Source of the DNA: Voacanga thouarsii
Taxonomy: Eukaryota; Streptophyta; Magnoliopsida; Gentianales; Apocynaceae
NCBI GenBank assembly: GCA_026120185.1
Contig: JANUWF010002342.1
Span: 4,712,501-4,776,500, forward strand
Direction of reading: 5' to 3'
DNA length: 64,000 nt
Notes under the pieces: model-generated
What the model saw: only the letters and a program-made list of their open reading frames with translations
Told to the model about the DNA's origin: nothing
Database searches by the model: none
Translations under genes and position numbers: made by a program
Shown: in pieces, positions 11,617 to 24,412 of the stretch
How positions within the stretch are numbered: position 1 is the stretch's first letter
Layout of the letters: each line of letters starts with the position of its first letter

Positions 11617-13744
11617 ATCTTGAGCATCACTAAATAGTTGGGTGATCACCTGTTTAAGTTTTTTTCTTCTCCTTTGTTCTTGGTTTATGAAAGCTTCGAC
11701 AACAAATAGTTTAGCCTAGAGTTTTACAATTCCACCGCGAAGACATGTTGCATGGGCTATGATTGGTAGTCAGATTTCTTGTTAAGGTATGAAGCAATCA
11801 GATCTTGATCTTGGGCGGCTAGCTGATCAAACTCCTCTATTATATAGCCTATGAGGCTAATTGTGCTCTGTAATATGAATCATCAAAGGCCAGCTTATTG
11901 AGGTGCATATTTAAATATGTCGAGAAAGTAGCCATGGTTAGAAGTACCAGACCACAATCATTCACTCGGGTCACTAGATCACGTCTTCACAAGCTAGTTT
12001 TGGGTTTGCTTGTCTGTTGGAAATGACTTGGACAATTGGCTAATCAAAAAGTCTAAATGTTGCCAAGGGGATTGAGGACCTACTCTCTGAGAAGATGATC
12101 TAAAGAAAGCTTCCAACTCAACTTTGGACAACTAAAGAATAGGAATTTTAGGAAAAATAGCCACCTTGGCTGGCTTTGTAGCTTTTTCTTTTACGAAACT
12201 CTTTTTAGCCAATTAGCTAGTCTCACTGCATTTTTCTTACTTTAATTTCTTTTGCTGAATAGGATAACAAGGATGATTAGATTATTAGAACTAAAAGAGT
12301 TGCAAGATGAATCAACCAAAGAAACTCTATACTTGACGAGATAGGAAAGCTTAGCACATGACATTTGGATTGTCTAGGGGTGGCTTTCACATTTAGAAGA
12401 TTATCGATTGGAATAGGATCGACTGTTCCCCAAGCTACAAAAAGAAAAGCCATCAAACTTTATACATCCTATAGTAAAAATAAAAGCACTAAAAAGAAAA
12501 ATAGACCTGATGAAGTTGATCTGGCATAATGGAAGCCTTCGATGGCTATTGAGAAGATGACTTGTCCTTAGCCAAACCTACAAACTTTGTCTTCTCTTTT
12601 GCATCATCACTCGCTTGATCTCCAACTATGGATAAAAAATGTCTAAAGGTAAACAAAAATAAAGATTAACAACTCTTTGTCACCATAGAGAGAATTATTC
12701 TATTACTTCTATACATGGTTTGAAAGTCTGAAAGAAAAAATTTTCTAGTTTATCTCGAGTCTTGATGATCTTGGTGGCCAACTAAAGATCCATCAAATAT
12801 AGCTATTCAGAACAAGTGGCCTTGTCGTGGGGGTCAGGTAGAATATCTTGAGCCAAGCTCCGCTAGTGGGCAATTAGTATGGATAGTGTGGCTTAAAAGA
12901 AGCTTTGTTGTACAAGCAATAGGTCAGATACTGCTAAGTAGTTCTCAAGTCACCAGAATCGTACCCTAAATATTTTGAGGCATTGCATAATTATTACCAT
13001 ATGATTGTATCCCTAGTCTGTCAGCCCTATATACTTATGCTATAAGAGGCTAATAAGTTAGCCGGTTAATCCCCTAAACAGTACAAGAAGGAGGCAATCT
13101 CACTGGACCTAGTCATTATAGCCTTCCTATCAACTCCCACATGGATTGGAATAGTTCAGAGGATATAGCCAATTATAGTACCTAGGGAATTATTTTGGTC
13201 GACTCATCCAATCTTAGTACACCAAACTCGTAGAGATATTAGTAAAGCTATAGTTGGAGAATCCATAGAGGACCAAGTAAGGGAAGCATTTTTCCTTTTC
13301 AAAAACATTCTCATACAATAGGAAAAGGGAGTGGTAAATTGAAGACAAAATTAGAGAAACAATCCTAGTAGTGTGACCAGAAAGTAGCAAAGATACATAG
13401 TAAGAACATTCAAGGACAACTCCAAAGGAAATAGTTCAGATTATGTATTTATAGACCCAACATAAAAGAAAAGTAGCATGGTGATCTTTAGATATTACAC
13501 CAGATTTCCTATTTACTTTTACAAATCGACTATAAATTGCTACACCTTTGTGAGAAATATTATAATCAAGAATGTTGTAGTACCATAGTTAGGGATTTCC
13601 TCACTATTTATAGGCAAGCCAAAAATTACAACAATATCTAGGAGAGAAGGACTTACCATCCCGAAGGGTAATATGAAGCCATTAATTATAGGAGACTAAA
13701 AATAGAGCATGCCTCTTAATAAGGGTCGATCGGGTTAATGGCTA
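11617..13744 (-). pseudogene. Decayed antisense PMD-type ORF of the Tat-type element
   Basis: Translating the minus strand gives pieces of the same protein as the antisense gene at 49325-52262. Reading leftwards from about 13180, IIGY.L..IPIHVG matches AIGYRLLRVPINTA. Further left, near 12870-12800, LAQDILPD matches LGLIQDIPTD. The frame is broken throughout. The order on the minus strand (PMD part first, then the distal part towards 11617) is the same as in the better copy, and the strand is again opposite to gag-pol. The alignment is by eye and patchy, so limits are approximate. Confidence 0.5.
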
Positions 13745-15013
13745 CTGAAAATTGATTTTGTTGATATTTTTTACATTATTTAGGCTATATTTGTGAAGAA
13801 ATTATGTTTAGAAGACTACTCATCCCTGCATTTTCACCTTATTTTGTACAGGATTATTGGATGAACATATGTTAAGAAAAAGGTGAAAAGAGTAAAAAAA
13901 TAAAGCTGAGAGAGAAGTCAAGTAGTGCCTCTTGGTCCAAGGGAAGCAGCACTGCATGGTAGCCACTAAAAATTAGGAGCAAAATTTTAAGAGTTGGCTG
14001 TACTGCCAAAGTCATTAGAGGTAGCATCGCCCAATTAATACATCCAACAATCAATACAGAACTAAGAGCTAGCAGCACTACTAGAACTGAGGGAAGTAGT
14101 ATCACTTGATGTCGTGTGGAGAAAAATAAAGGCCAAGTAGAGATGCTTAGTCCATACCAAGCAGGGTCACTTAGTTTGCAAAATAATGCCCTATTCTCTT
14201 TTTAAGAGTGATTTTCTGAGACTTAAAGCAATTTTCGAAGGGGAAAAATCGAGAACGAGCAAAAGAGAGAAAACTTTACGAAAAACACTACGAGGAAGGC
14301 ACAAGAAGATCATCAGAGAAAGGGAGAAGCATTGGACAAAAGAAATTGCAGAAGAAGAAGGGGAATCAACTTGTCTATGAGTTTTCTCTATCTTTCTCTA
14401 TAATTTTTACATTGACAATAATGAATTGAATTGTTTTAATTGTATTTGAGGGGTTGAACCTGAAATTATAATCTTGTATTGAATTCTTCCTTTTATTAAT
14501 TGAATCCCAATTTTAGTATTTGATTACTTGGGCATGTTGTGTTGAATTGATTATTCTGGATTGATTGATTTAATGATTAGTTCTCTTCTAATTAACTCGA
14601 GAGATGAAATTAGAGGATAGGACTTTGTCATAAATGAGATTGTGATATCGTCTAAAGATAGGGATATTTACTTCTTCCATATTTATTTCAGGTAATTTAG
14701 GGTTAATTGGATTTAATGCTCCATACGGAAAATTGATGAGATATAGATATCCATTAATTGAACTAAGGGTAGGAAGTCTATAACTTAAGAAAGAGTGAAT
14801 TTTATAAAACTAACTTGGACCGGTACTAGATTAGTGATTTGATTAACTTGGGTTTGAATTCTTTATTGGACATATTATTGGGGATTCTATTCAAATACAT
14901 GTCTTTACCTTTTTTTTTTCCCCCCCAAACTCCTTGATGTTCTTATGGCCTATCTTGTGTGGGTTGATCTTGTTCTTTGGTTTAGTAGTTTGTAATTACT
15001 CTATCTTATGGAT
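13745..15013 (+). repeat. Truncated Athila-like LTR
   Basis: Shares stretches with the LTR at 6433-7844: AACTTGTCTATGAG against GGCTTGTCCATGAG, ATTGACAATAATGAATTG, GGGGTTGAACC against GGGATGAACC, and TTTGATTACTTGGGC against TTTAATTACTTAGGC. It stops where a copia LTR begins (15014). The left limit is uncertain. An insert at 13870-14150 has no clear counterpart beyond AG-rich composition. Confidence 0.5.
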
Positions 15014-16617
15014 TGTTGTGGGAATGTATGCCCAAAATAGATTACGTATTTTTGTATTTTTGAAAAATAATAAAATATTTTATTTATTAATGATTTTTTG
15101 TTTACATATAATTATACATAACGGTCAAAGTATGTTAGTAAGTGATTTATGTGTTAGGTCGTGCTTCACAGTAAGGTGTAGATCATGACCTACTTACATA
15201 CGAGCAAAAATGTTTGTTATTGATTGATAAAGTTGGGCACTTCGTCAAGGTTTGGATCATTACACTATAATTGTTAAATGGGGGATGATTTACCTTTAAT
15301 CAGTGAGTAGTCCTCACACACCAATAGTACAAGCGTATTTGAGTTACGTATAACTGGACTACACGATAGTAATCTTAATGAAAGTACTATAATAAAAAAA
15401 AAACATTAGATTATTGTTGTTATGGCGGGGATGAGTATGCTAAGACTTAAGTATAAGTTTGTGGTCTAGCGAAGCTTGATTTGTACACTTTGATATATGA
15501 TGGGTGAGGTCTTAATATACGGCCAATAACCTTGTGCGTTAGATGTATGATTTTTTTTAATTAAGATAGACTTATACAATAAAGTTTATATACTACACTT
15601 GGTGAAGATATCACTCTCTTGTGATTATCTGAGATAATCTAAATAATTCAGAGTCCTGGAAAAGTGGCTTAGTATATATGCTTTTGAGGTAGCTCCCTGA
15701 GATAAGTGGGTACATATTAGAAGTCATAGACTATTGAACTAGATATCAAAAGATTATAGATGCCATTGAGAAAGGTGTTAGTACATATTTCATATCTCAA
15801 TGACGGGTGTTCCGTAAAGGGTTATTTTTATTATTATACTTGTAGGTCGAAGACACTGCACTTGCAATATTATTCTTATGGTCAATATTTTCATATGGTA
15901 ATAAATAAAATATTTAAAATTGTAAAATAAAGATATTTGTTAAAAGAATTATTCTAAGAGTTCAATAAATATATATTTAGGCTATAATAATATATTAGAT
16001 TATTAATTAATTACCTTAGATAATTTTGTATTGGGCCTAAGAGGATCAATTAGTTAATAGGTGAGCTATTTAATTAGTTTTGGGTTGATTAAGAAAAACC
16101 CCTGGCCTACCAGGGTTTGGGAGAGTGGTTACAGGCTTTGGAAACTTGAGGTAGCTGCCTCTATTAAAAAGGAAAAGGGAAGGAGGCAGCTATTTTTTTA
16201 ATTATGGTGGTGCATGGTACTGTAGAGTTCATGTAAGAAATAATTTGAGTAATAGTTTCAAAAATAAAACCTTAAGCAGCTCCATTTTTCCTTGTTCTCT
16301 CTAATAATTCTTCTATTCTTCCACTAGTTTTCATCCTAATTATTCTCATCAATAAAAAGTCCACAAAAGATTGTGAGTATACTCTGAAAGATCGAGAACT
16401 AGTGATTTAGTATGTATTTAATTCAAATGAGTTGATGCTTGGCTGGAATTCCCGCGAGATAAGTAAGCATTCCAATCCAGGAGGCTCCATTAAACTTGAA
16501 TTCGATTCTGGTCATTCAACCTAAGTGTCAAAAAAGTAAGTATTTCTAGATTATTGAATGGAAAAAATTTTAAATTGCATATCTCTGCTGCATATTTTAT
16601 TTTCCTGCAATTTTTCA
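15014..16617 (+). repeat. Ty1/copia 5' LTR
   Basis: Begins TGTTGTGGGAATGTATGCCC, the type of start seen in the two other copia LTRs here (31485-33238 minus strand and 43411-44979). It ends TTTTTCA two bases before a primer-binding site. The exact start could be 15014 or 15017. No matching 3' LTR is present, so the element is truncated on the right. Confidence 0.65.
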
Positions 16618-16619
16618 TA

Positions 16620-16632
16620 TGGTATCAGAGCC
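16620..16632 (+). other. Primer-binding site, initiator tRNA-Met type
   Basis: TGGTATCAGAGCC, the standard Ty1/copia primer site complementary to the 3' end of initiator tRNA-Met, directly after the LTR at 15014-16617. Confidence 0.85.
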
Positions 16633-18347
16633 ACAGGTTATACTTTGGGAGCATGCTTTAGGTTAATAACCGAAAAAGTGATTCTTTTACTATTTTAAAA
16701 TTTAATCTTTGTGAATGTATAGATCCCTTGATTTTTCATATGAGTAGATGTTGTGTACTCCTCACGTCTAGAGGCATAGATAGTTGTATTATTGTTATTT
16801 GCTTTCCCATAGAATTCATGTACACCTTATTTTGAAAGGCTTAGGTGATTGTGTATTATTTATATTTAATATACTGGAATTTCTGTAACAATGGTGGTGC
16901 TAATCAACATGGAATTTCCATGGAAGAAAATGGATAAAATTTGGATAGAGGAAAGCTATGTACAGCTCGTCTTTAGGGGGCAACCAACAACTGATTTTGA
17001 AGCAAGCCAGGGCCTACTTGGTTTATAAGAACCAAAGTTGGTCCATAGGTGCCTATAGCCAGCCATCGACTATTTCCTACTAATGTAGACTTTTCGTTAG
17101 CTTAGAAAGCCATGGACCGGCTATGCATGTTCAAAATAGCTAGCCACCAGCTTAGGAGAAGCAAGGACCGGCTGGGAGTTGGAAATTAGACTGGTTTGGT
17201 TTTGCTTCATGCATTTTAGTCCCTGAAGAGCTTGCAATGGTTTCTTTCCAATGTATTCCTTGTAATTTTCTTTTTATTTAGATTCCATATCATATGAAGT
17301 TATTTTATTAGAATATTTTATTTACTAGGGATGAATAGTTTTATATGAAAATGGTTAGTAAAAGATCAATCACCATAGGATTAAACAAGATTAGTTTAAT
17401 TTTATTATGATGTTTAATCCATTATTTGGTCACATAGAAATTAAAGGATAGATATAGCATGTAAAAGGTTTACTTTAAAGAGTATGACTATTTGATTTAA
17501 TTTTTTAGATCAAATTAAAGGTTTACTTTAAAGGTTTGCACAAGTTCTTGAAGAATTTATTTTTCTCTAGATAGAATAACAAAGAAAAACATTTTTAAAG
17601 GGACACAAGAATTTAAAATAAAATTCATGATTTATTCTTCTAAAGGGTTTTATCCTTGATATGGAGAATAATTTGAATTTAAGTATTTTAAATTTATTTC
17701 ATAAAAAAGTTTTAACTTAAGTAGTAAAAAAGGTTTATTTTCTTAAAAAGTATTATCTTTGACATAGAGAATAAGGTTGAATTTTTGCATTTTTACTAAA
17801 GGTAATGAAAACCAAATATATTTTTAAAGAAAATATTTTTCCAAAAAACCCTATTTTTAACAAAAGATTAAATGGAAAAGGAGTTCCAACAGCCCCACGG
17901 CTTATATTACGAATTCTTTTTAGAGATTGTGATTATCCTCATGTTATTCTGGGCATAACCCTCTATGGAATAGATTTCCATGAGAGTCTGAACTAATAAA
18001 GGAATTATAATTAATGCCTAAGATATATGTTAGTATCGGGTAGTTACATTGAAGGTAATGATATTAGATTATCTGTAGGTAATGAGAGTAGTGGCCATCC
18101 CATCGATGGAATTATTTCTAGATCACCACCTATTAAGAAAGTTTAATCAATGATAGTTATACACTTAACATAGAAAATTGTTAATCTTCCTACAAAGCTC
18201 TATCAATTCTTTTAAGAGCCAAAATTTTCATATTTTTTATAATAGTTTAATAGGTTGACTATGTCATGGGTATAATATAATATTTCAATGTGCATTTTTT
18301 ATATAATTTTCAAAACAAATATTTTATTGAATGAAGTTTTTTTTTTT
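16633..18347 (+). mobile_element. Non-coding interior of truncated copia element
   Basis: Follows the copia LTR and PBS. I find no gag or pol similarity in any frame and no long open frame; the longest (17805-17996) is not recognisable. There is repeated GACCGGCT/AGCCAGCC-rich sequence at 17040-17180. It probably belongs to a non-autonomous copia element whose 3' end is lost at the family-B LTR starting near 18348. Confidence 0.4.
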
Positions 18348-18955
18348 TTATAGAGGCTAAAATCATCATTATTTTTCTAGTTATTTGAGGTTGTTTTGAG
18401 ATACTTTTGTTATAATAACTAAGTATATTCCTTCCTATTTAACATTTTGCTTGTAAAAATTATTTTTGACAAATTTGTGTATATTTGAGTTAATTTCGAG
18501 CAAAAATGTGAAATTTTCAAAACAGAACGGGCGCCAGGCTGAGCCAAGGAACTAGGCGCCAGGTCCATTCTGGTTAAACAGCAAAAACAGAGAAAAACAG
18601 AATAGACCTGGCACCATGAGGACCGACTAGACCTGGTGCTAGGTCCACTATTCCCAGAGGCGGTTGTGCGCGAATTTGGTATTTTCCAAAGGATTTTGGT
18701 ATTTTTTGAATTCTACTCAGACTAGACTTCTCAAGCAACAAATTTTGGTATCAAGGAGGCTTATAAATACAAGAAAAACATAAGAGAAAGGTGTGATCTG
18801 AAGGATCCAAGCTAGCTACTCAATCACCACTCAAAGGAGCATTGTTTAAATGAGGTTTTCAAGAGAAGAAGGGTTTGTTTATGAGTTTTATCTTTTTTCA
18901 TTTTTTTTACTTTTCTAGAACAATGATTGGAGTTGAAAGGGAGACTAAAAAGGAG
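18348..18955 (+). repeat. Family-B LTR fragment, 5' part
   Basis: Starts with a slightly altered LTR head (TATAGAGGCTAAAATCATC) matching the reverse complement of the start of the solo LTR at 38255-40174 (ATAGGGGTTAAAATCATT). It includes the CTAGTTATTTGAGG and GGCGCCAGG segments and breaks off near 18955, where a second partial copy begins. Confidence 0.65.
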
Positions 18956-19033
18956 ATTTTTTTACGAATTTGTGTAGATATAAGTTGATTTCGAGTAAAA
19001 ATGTGAAATTTTCATAGCAGACCTGGCGCCAGG

Positions 19034-22000
19034 TGTAATACCCTGTATTTTAACCTTGAATTGGCTACTACTTGTGATAGGATGTAAATTTATATCAATA
19101 GCCAGAACAAAAGATGATCGGTATAAAAAAAACGAATATTTTGGTATGATAACATTTTGTCAGGACCTGGATGCAATTCTTGAATTTGTTTTACCCGTAC
19201 CCTAAATGTTCAAAAGCCTACTATTGTTAGTAAAATAAGAATTTGAGGGTACTCTAAGAATGGAAATTGATCGGTGCGATGAAACAAACGTTTTGGTGTG
19301 AATTAAGTTATTCGGGTTATTAGTGGTATTTTCGTCATTTTGACCGTGCTCACGATTTTAACCGCGAATTTGACCAAAATGAGAAGGAATTGAAGGATTT
19401 AAGTATTATCAATAGATTCACTGAAATTTTTGGAAGTTGAATGGCAAAATAAAATACTTTTCTATTTTGGACCCGATTTTTGGTCATTTTTGAGAAAAAT
19501 TAAAAATGCAGCCGAAAATTTGGACGTGTGGCATTTTATGATTGGTAGCCATGAGCATGTGTCAATTTATGAGGGGTTTCATAAGGAATTCATGCAAGAA
19601 TCAGGGAATTAGGGAATTATAAAATAAATAGAAGAATGATGTGTTTAATTGTGATTGGAACACATCATTTGTGAAGCTATTTAATTAATGCCATGATCAA
19701 TTTATTTGGCCAATATTTTTCCATGAAGATGGCGGTGGAATGGCTAAAAAATTGTCAGCCACAAAAAAGAAGAGAAGAGAAAAATTAAGGAAGAAAATCA
19801 AGGAAAATGGTGTGTAATATTATAATTGGAAAACACCTACTTGAAAACTACCATACAATTAATTGAATTAAAATTTTCTTGGCCAAAATTCTGATGAGGT
19901 ATGGCAGTTGGAAGGCTGTTTTACAGCTATAATTTCAGCAGCCACAAGGAAGGAAAAGCAAGAGAAAAAGAAATCAAAGAAATTAGCAAAAAGAGAGATA
20001 AAAGGTAACTAGTGTGTGTTCTTGGTGTAGTGTATGAGTTCTTGAGAGATTCTTGGAGAAAATCACACCAAAGAGCTCTAAATACAAGGTAAAACCTCAC
20101 CTTGTTAGAATTAAAGTTATTGTTGGGTGAATGGTGATAATTTTGATATTAATTTTAACATAAAAACATAATTTTCATATCTTGATTTTAGATCAAAAGC
20201 TAGGGTTTATAAACTTTGTGTGCGAACGTTTTGTGTACCTATGTATGCCAACTGCCTAGAGGATATATGGATAATGTTTTGTGTGATGAATAAATGGGTT
20301 TTCATGGTAGTTCGAAGGGTTGATCTTGGTTGACGAAATAAGGATCAAAGTGGAATGAAAATTGAAGTTAATTGGTTAGAATGATTAATTATGTTAGCTT
20401 TTGATAGAAAGAAGTTGAATAAACACGACTTTCATGAGTTGTTGGAATCTGAAAATTGAAGGATCAAAGATGATTTGAAGGGAAAATTGAATGAATTTAA
20501 TGTTCTTAAGGTGTTAAGGGTTAAAGGAAATCAAAGGATAATATGAATGGTTAAGTTAGGACAAACTACTGGGTCTATTTTTGCCTCTAGACTCTATCAC
20601 AAGAACTTGAACTCAGGAAAGGGCTTATACAAAATTAAATTTAAGAGTCTTACGGTCATTTTGATATATCATAGATCCCAATCGGAGTTGTTTATTGAAA
20701 GTTATGTGCAAAACAAAATCGAGTGTCAAGTAGCGAAATTCCTGAAATTCGGTTGGAAAATGAATGAACTTAAGAATGATTAAATGTGTGATTTTGGGAT
20801 GAAATGAATGGGAAACATGAACATAATTCCTTGTTCATGAAGAGAGGAAGGATATTGAAAAAGAAAAATGGGATAATTAAACAAATGACGAAAAAATAGC
20901 GCAAACGACTGTTGTGCGTTTTTTTGAACGATGGTTGACTGTTGGCTGGACGTCGACTAACCATCAGGCACGTCGGCAGGATGCCGACTAACTTTCAACC
21001 AAACCCAACTAAGCATAAAAATGATGTTTGATGTAGGTTTTTTTGTAAACGGCCAACGATACGTTCGAAATAGTAGTCAAATGGCCAATGAATAGTAAAA
21101 GCTTATTTAGGACACGAGGTGAGTCCCTTTGACTTCTAAAACCTTTTGAAAGCTAGGATACTTTATTTTTCTATGAAATATTACGTTTTATACCATTTTG
21201 AATATCTCTGAATATGTTTAAGGTTTATTTGAGTAAGATTTACTTTTATGTCATTTTGGGCTCGAATGTACATCATAAAAGGCTTAGAAACCTTAACGGA
21301 TGTTTAAAGCATAAATTTTGTGAATTTAGTCATTTTTAGATTAAATATTTAGGATTTTCGAAAAATTGCAATTTTGGAATTGGATATTCACGAATTGACT
21401 AGAATGCCTTTATTGGAACATTTTATGGAAACATTATTGGAAACTTTGAATTTAATCCTCTTTTAGGATTAGAATTCTAAATTTCTTGAAATAAGTTTCT
21501 TTGAAAATCGGGTATTTAAAAAATGATCCAAATGTCTTTTTTGAATGCTTTATGGAAACCTTTAGAATCGAGTATTCGGTAAATGACTGAAATATCCTTA
21601 TTGGAACTTTTGTGAACACTTTTCAAATCGGGTAAAAGTAAAATGACTCGAATACCCTCAAAAAGTCTTTTGGAATCGGGTATAAATAAAATGACCTGAA
21701 TATCCTTGTAAATGACTTTTGTGATCGAGTACAGAAAAAATAACCAGAATACTCTTGGAAACCTTTTTTAATGTGCAAAAAGAACTTTTTACCTTATTTC
21801 AACACGGTTTTGGAGAATAATCTCTCAATATGAGATTGACTTTTGAAAAACGACATTTTGATCCCGAAAACTACTTTATTAGCTTGATGTGCCTACGGAA
21901 TAAAATGATAGGCCCTGCGGAACCTATAGGAATAATTATCTGACTTGCGAGTCAGTGAGGTCGATTTCTAAAAAATGATATTTTGCCCCAAAAATATTTT

Positions 22001-22911
22001 ATTTGAAAATTTATCGGAACAAATAACCTTCTGGCCTGATCAGTCAGTAGGGGTTGGTATTGGTAACATTGAGTACTCAGCAAGGGCTTTGATCTTTGTA
22101 CAACTCATATTAGAGATAGACGACCCCAAGTAATCTAGCTAGTTCTGGGGATTGTCTTACTCCAAATAGGGTGACAGGACATTGAAATGAGTAGTCCTGG
22201 CTAGCCATTTAACACCTAGCGATTGCCTTATGCCTGTGGACATGTTGTGTTGAGAGTTATTCGCTGAATGTCGGGCAGGGACACTCGGTAGCGTTTGACT
22301 CTTTGCCACCTCGATGGTGGATGACATAAGGATTGAGACCCCTGGCTTACGGTAGTAAGTAAAAGATTTAGTGTGCTGCGGTTTACTTGATATTTATTCT
22401 CGGTAGTACGCTGCGGTATACTTACTTTTCAGTGACGCACAGTTGAGTATTGTAGAATGTGGTCTAAGTACAATGATAAGTGGCGCCGAAGCCAAAGCCT
22501 TATAAGCTTTGCATGCAGGCTGACCTCCTGTTGAAGAAGTGTCTGTGATTTGCAAAATTGGGGCACTAATTTGAAATTGAAACACAATTTTCCAAAAATG
22601 ATTAAGTTTTGAATAAACTCTTCTTTAGAGAGTTTTAGAATTGTTCCCAGTAGGAAAATGAAATATTTTTCCACGAAGGTTTTATCTACTCTGTTTCTTT
22701 AATAAAGCACTAGCACACATGGGACTCACTGGGTGATTTTTTACTCACCCATGTCTTTTATCTTACTCTTTTTGTAGGATCGGGAGTTGAGCAGACCTAC
22801 GAATAGAAGAATGATACCACAGTGACAACAGCATATGTCCAGATGATCTTTCTTTTGATTATGTACTTTATTACTGATGTAGTATAGAGATCGCATGTAT
22901 GAGATTCTCTG

Positions 22912-22949
<38 letters not shown>

Positions 22950-23081
22950 TAATGTTAGTATGAGTCTGGATTTTGTATACTCTTTTAGTTCTTCGTTATA
23001 AATACCCTTTGTCTGCGTAACTGGACAGGGCGATATCCGGTTTAGAATGCTTCCGCTATTACTTTTAATAGGTGTGTTACA
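19034..23081 (+). repeat. 4.0-kb solo LTR, Ty3-type ends
   Basis: Begins TGTAATACCC and ends GTGTTACA (TGTAA/TTACA inverted ends). It is flanked by CCAGG (19029-19033) and CCAAG (23082-23086), a 5-bp target duplication with one change. It sits inside a family-B LTR whose two halves join up when it is removed. No gag or pol sequence is present over 4 kb. The length and the ends are usual for long LTRs of chromovirus (Tekay/Del-like) elements, but I cannot settle the family. Open frames inside (19430-19612, 20547-20783) are taken as chance. The CTTTTTGTAGGATCGG stretch near 22770 resembles the 3' part of such LTRs. Confidence 0.65.
22914..22947. repeat. (TA)n microsatellite
   Basis: About 17 TA units near the 3' end of the 4.0-kb solo LTR. 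Confidence 0.9.
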
Positions 23082-23915
23082 CCAAGCATAGCCAAGGGAC
23101 CAGGCGACGAGTCCATTATGGTCAAATAGAAAAAATGGAGCAAAACTTAGGGGAAGAACTGAATAGACCTAGCGCCAGGAGAATCGACTGGACCCAGAGC
23201 TAGATCCACTTTGCCCAGAGGCAGTTGTGCACAAATTTGGTATTTTTCAAAGGATTTTGGTATTTTCTAAATTCTACTCAGACTGGACTTCTCAAGTAAA
23301 GAATTATGGTATCAAGAAGGCTTATAAATATAAGAAAAATACAAGAGAAATGTGTGATTTGAAGGATTCAAGCTAGCTACTCAATCACCACTCAAAGGAG
23401 CACTGTTCAAATGAGGTTTTTAAGAGAAGAAGAAGGACTTGTTAATGAGTTTTATCTTTTCTTCTTTGTTTACTTTTCTAGAACAATGATGTGCTTAATG
23501 TTTCGATTATAATTTGACATTTTTTTGGAGATTATGATTTTGAATTAATTGGAACTTTTGATTAATCGATTGTTGTTCTTGGTATTTGATTACTTAATTT
23601 TCTTACGGAGTTGGTTGATTGATTTTTGTTATTCACTTGCTTAAAAAAGAGGTTGGCAATGACTTTAATTAATTAATTTTATATTTATTATCTCTTAAAT
23701 TGCTTGAAAAAGAGGTTAATTGTTTAGAATGTTGGTAATCAAATGTTGGTTAATAATTGCTAGAATATGGATTCATTGACTAATTTCATGTTTTAAATCA
23801 CCTAGAATATAGGGGTTTACATGGGGATTGATTTTAATGCATCTTTTGGATAATTTAGTCGAGACAGAATATGTTCACTAATTTAACTAAAAGATAGTGA
23901 TTCCATGATTCCATG

Positions 23916-24412
23916 AATTCCATCTTTTGGAAGCCCCCTAACAAGTTCTTTTGAGGATAGTTTGTTTAACAAATTAAAAGATACATGACCTAATCTTCTA
24001 TGTCAAAGATAACCATCATTGTCATGAACGGATAGACATCTAATTCCATTAGCTACAAGGTCATTGAGATAAAAAACAAATACATTTCCCATGCATTTGG
24101 CAGTAAAGATGATTTTGAGATTTCCACTGTCAAGTATAGAGCAAGAATCTTTTTCAAAAATGACTTTGCAACCATTGTCACACAGTTGGCTAATGCTAAG
24201 CAGATTATATTTCAAATCATCAATGAGTAAGACTTGCTTTATAATAGTCAAGGAACCTTTACTAATATTACCAATGCCGAGAATCTTCCCTTTCTTCTTA
24301 TCTCCAAACATAACAAATCCTTCATTTGTGGTCTGAATATCTTCTAACAAAGTTGCATTTCCAGTCATATGTCTTGAACAACCGCTGTCTAAGAACCACT
24401 TGGTGAAGCTTA
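23916..24412 (-). pseudogene. Copia protease and start of GAG-pre-integrase region
   Basis: The protease motif reads WFLDSGCSRHMTGN at about 24402-24361, with the catalytic Asp-Ser-Gly present. It continues GKILGIGNISKGSLTIIKQV and LLIDDLKYNLLSISQLCDNG (24003-24368). After a TGA that replaces the usual Trp, the frame continues HRRLGHVSFNLLNKL, the GAG-pre-integrase motif, to the truncation at about 23916. In an intact element this region cleaves the Gag-Pol polyprotein. Confidence 0.85.

Larger units (their letters stand above)
1..13744 (+). mobile_element. Decayed Ty3/gypsy retrotransposon, Tat-type, with nested insertion
   Basis: Reading + frames across many stops gives gag, protease, RT, RNase H and integrase in the usual Ty3 order (1-5745). 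This is followed by a region that matches the antisense ORF of the better preserved relative at 48859-59189 on the opposite strand. The left LTR lies outside the window and I could not place a right LTR. The 3' region is split by the element at 6433-11611. Almost every domain is recognisable by protein similarity to the 48859-59189 copy, but the reading frame breaks every few tens of codons, often TAG in place of TGG or CAG. The right limit (about 13744) is where an Athila-like LTR begins and is approximate. Confidence 0.75.
18956..23915 (+). repeat. Second family-B LTR fragment, split by a solo LTR
   Basis: 18956-19033 repeats the sequence at about 18470-18545 (TTGTGTAGATATAAG against TTGTGTATATTTGAG, AAAAATGTGAAATTTTC in both). 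After the insertion at 19034-23081 the copy continues (23082-23915) in step with 18545-18930 and beyond (for example GAATAGACCT, CCCAGAGGC, ATTTGGTATTTT, CTCAATCACCACTCAAAGGA in both). It ends at the copia fragment around 23916. Two partial B LTRs thus lie head to tail. Confidence 0.6.

Noticed and set aside
14186..14380. Open frame in the truncated Athila-like LTR
   Set aside because: AG-rich LTR sequence giving a Lys/Arg/Glu-rich peptide, the counterpart of the non-coding 6900-7000 region.
16620..16632. TGGTATCAGAGCC as part of a tRNA gene
   Set aside because: It is only the primer-binding site complementary to the tRNA 3' end. No cloverleaf can be formed around it, and no tRNA gene was seen in the window.
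24091..24336. Plus-strand open frame opposite the copia protease
   Set aside because: Shadow of the minus-strand protease frame, which has the D-S-G motif.
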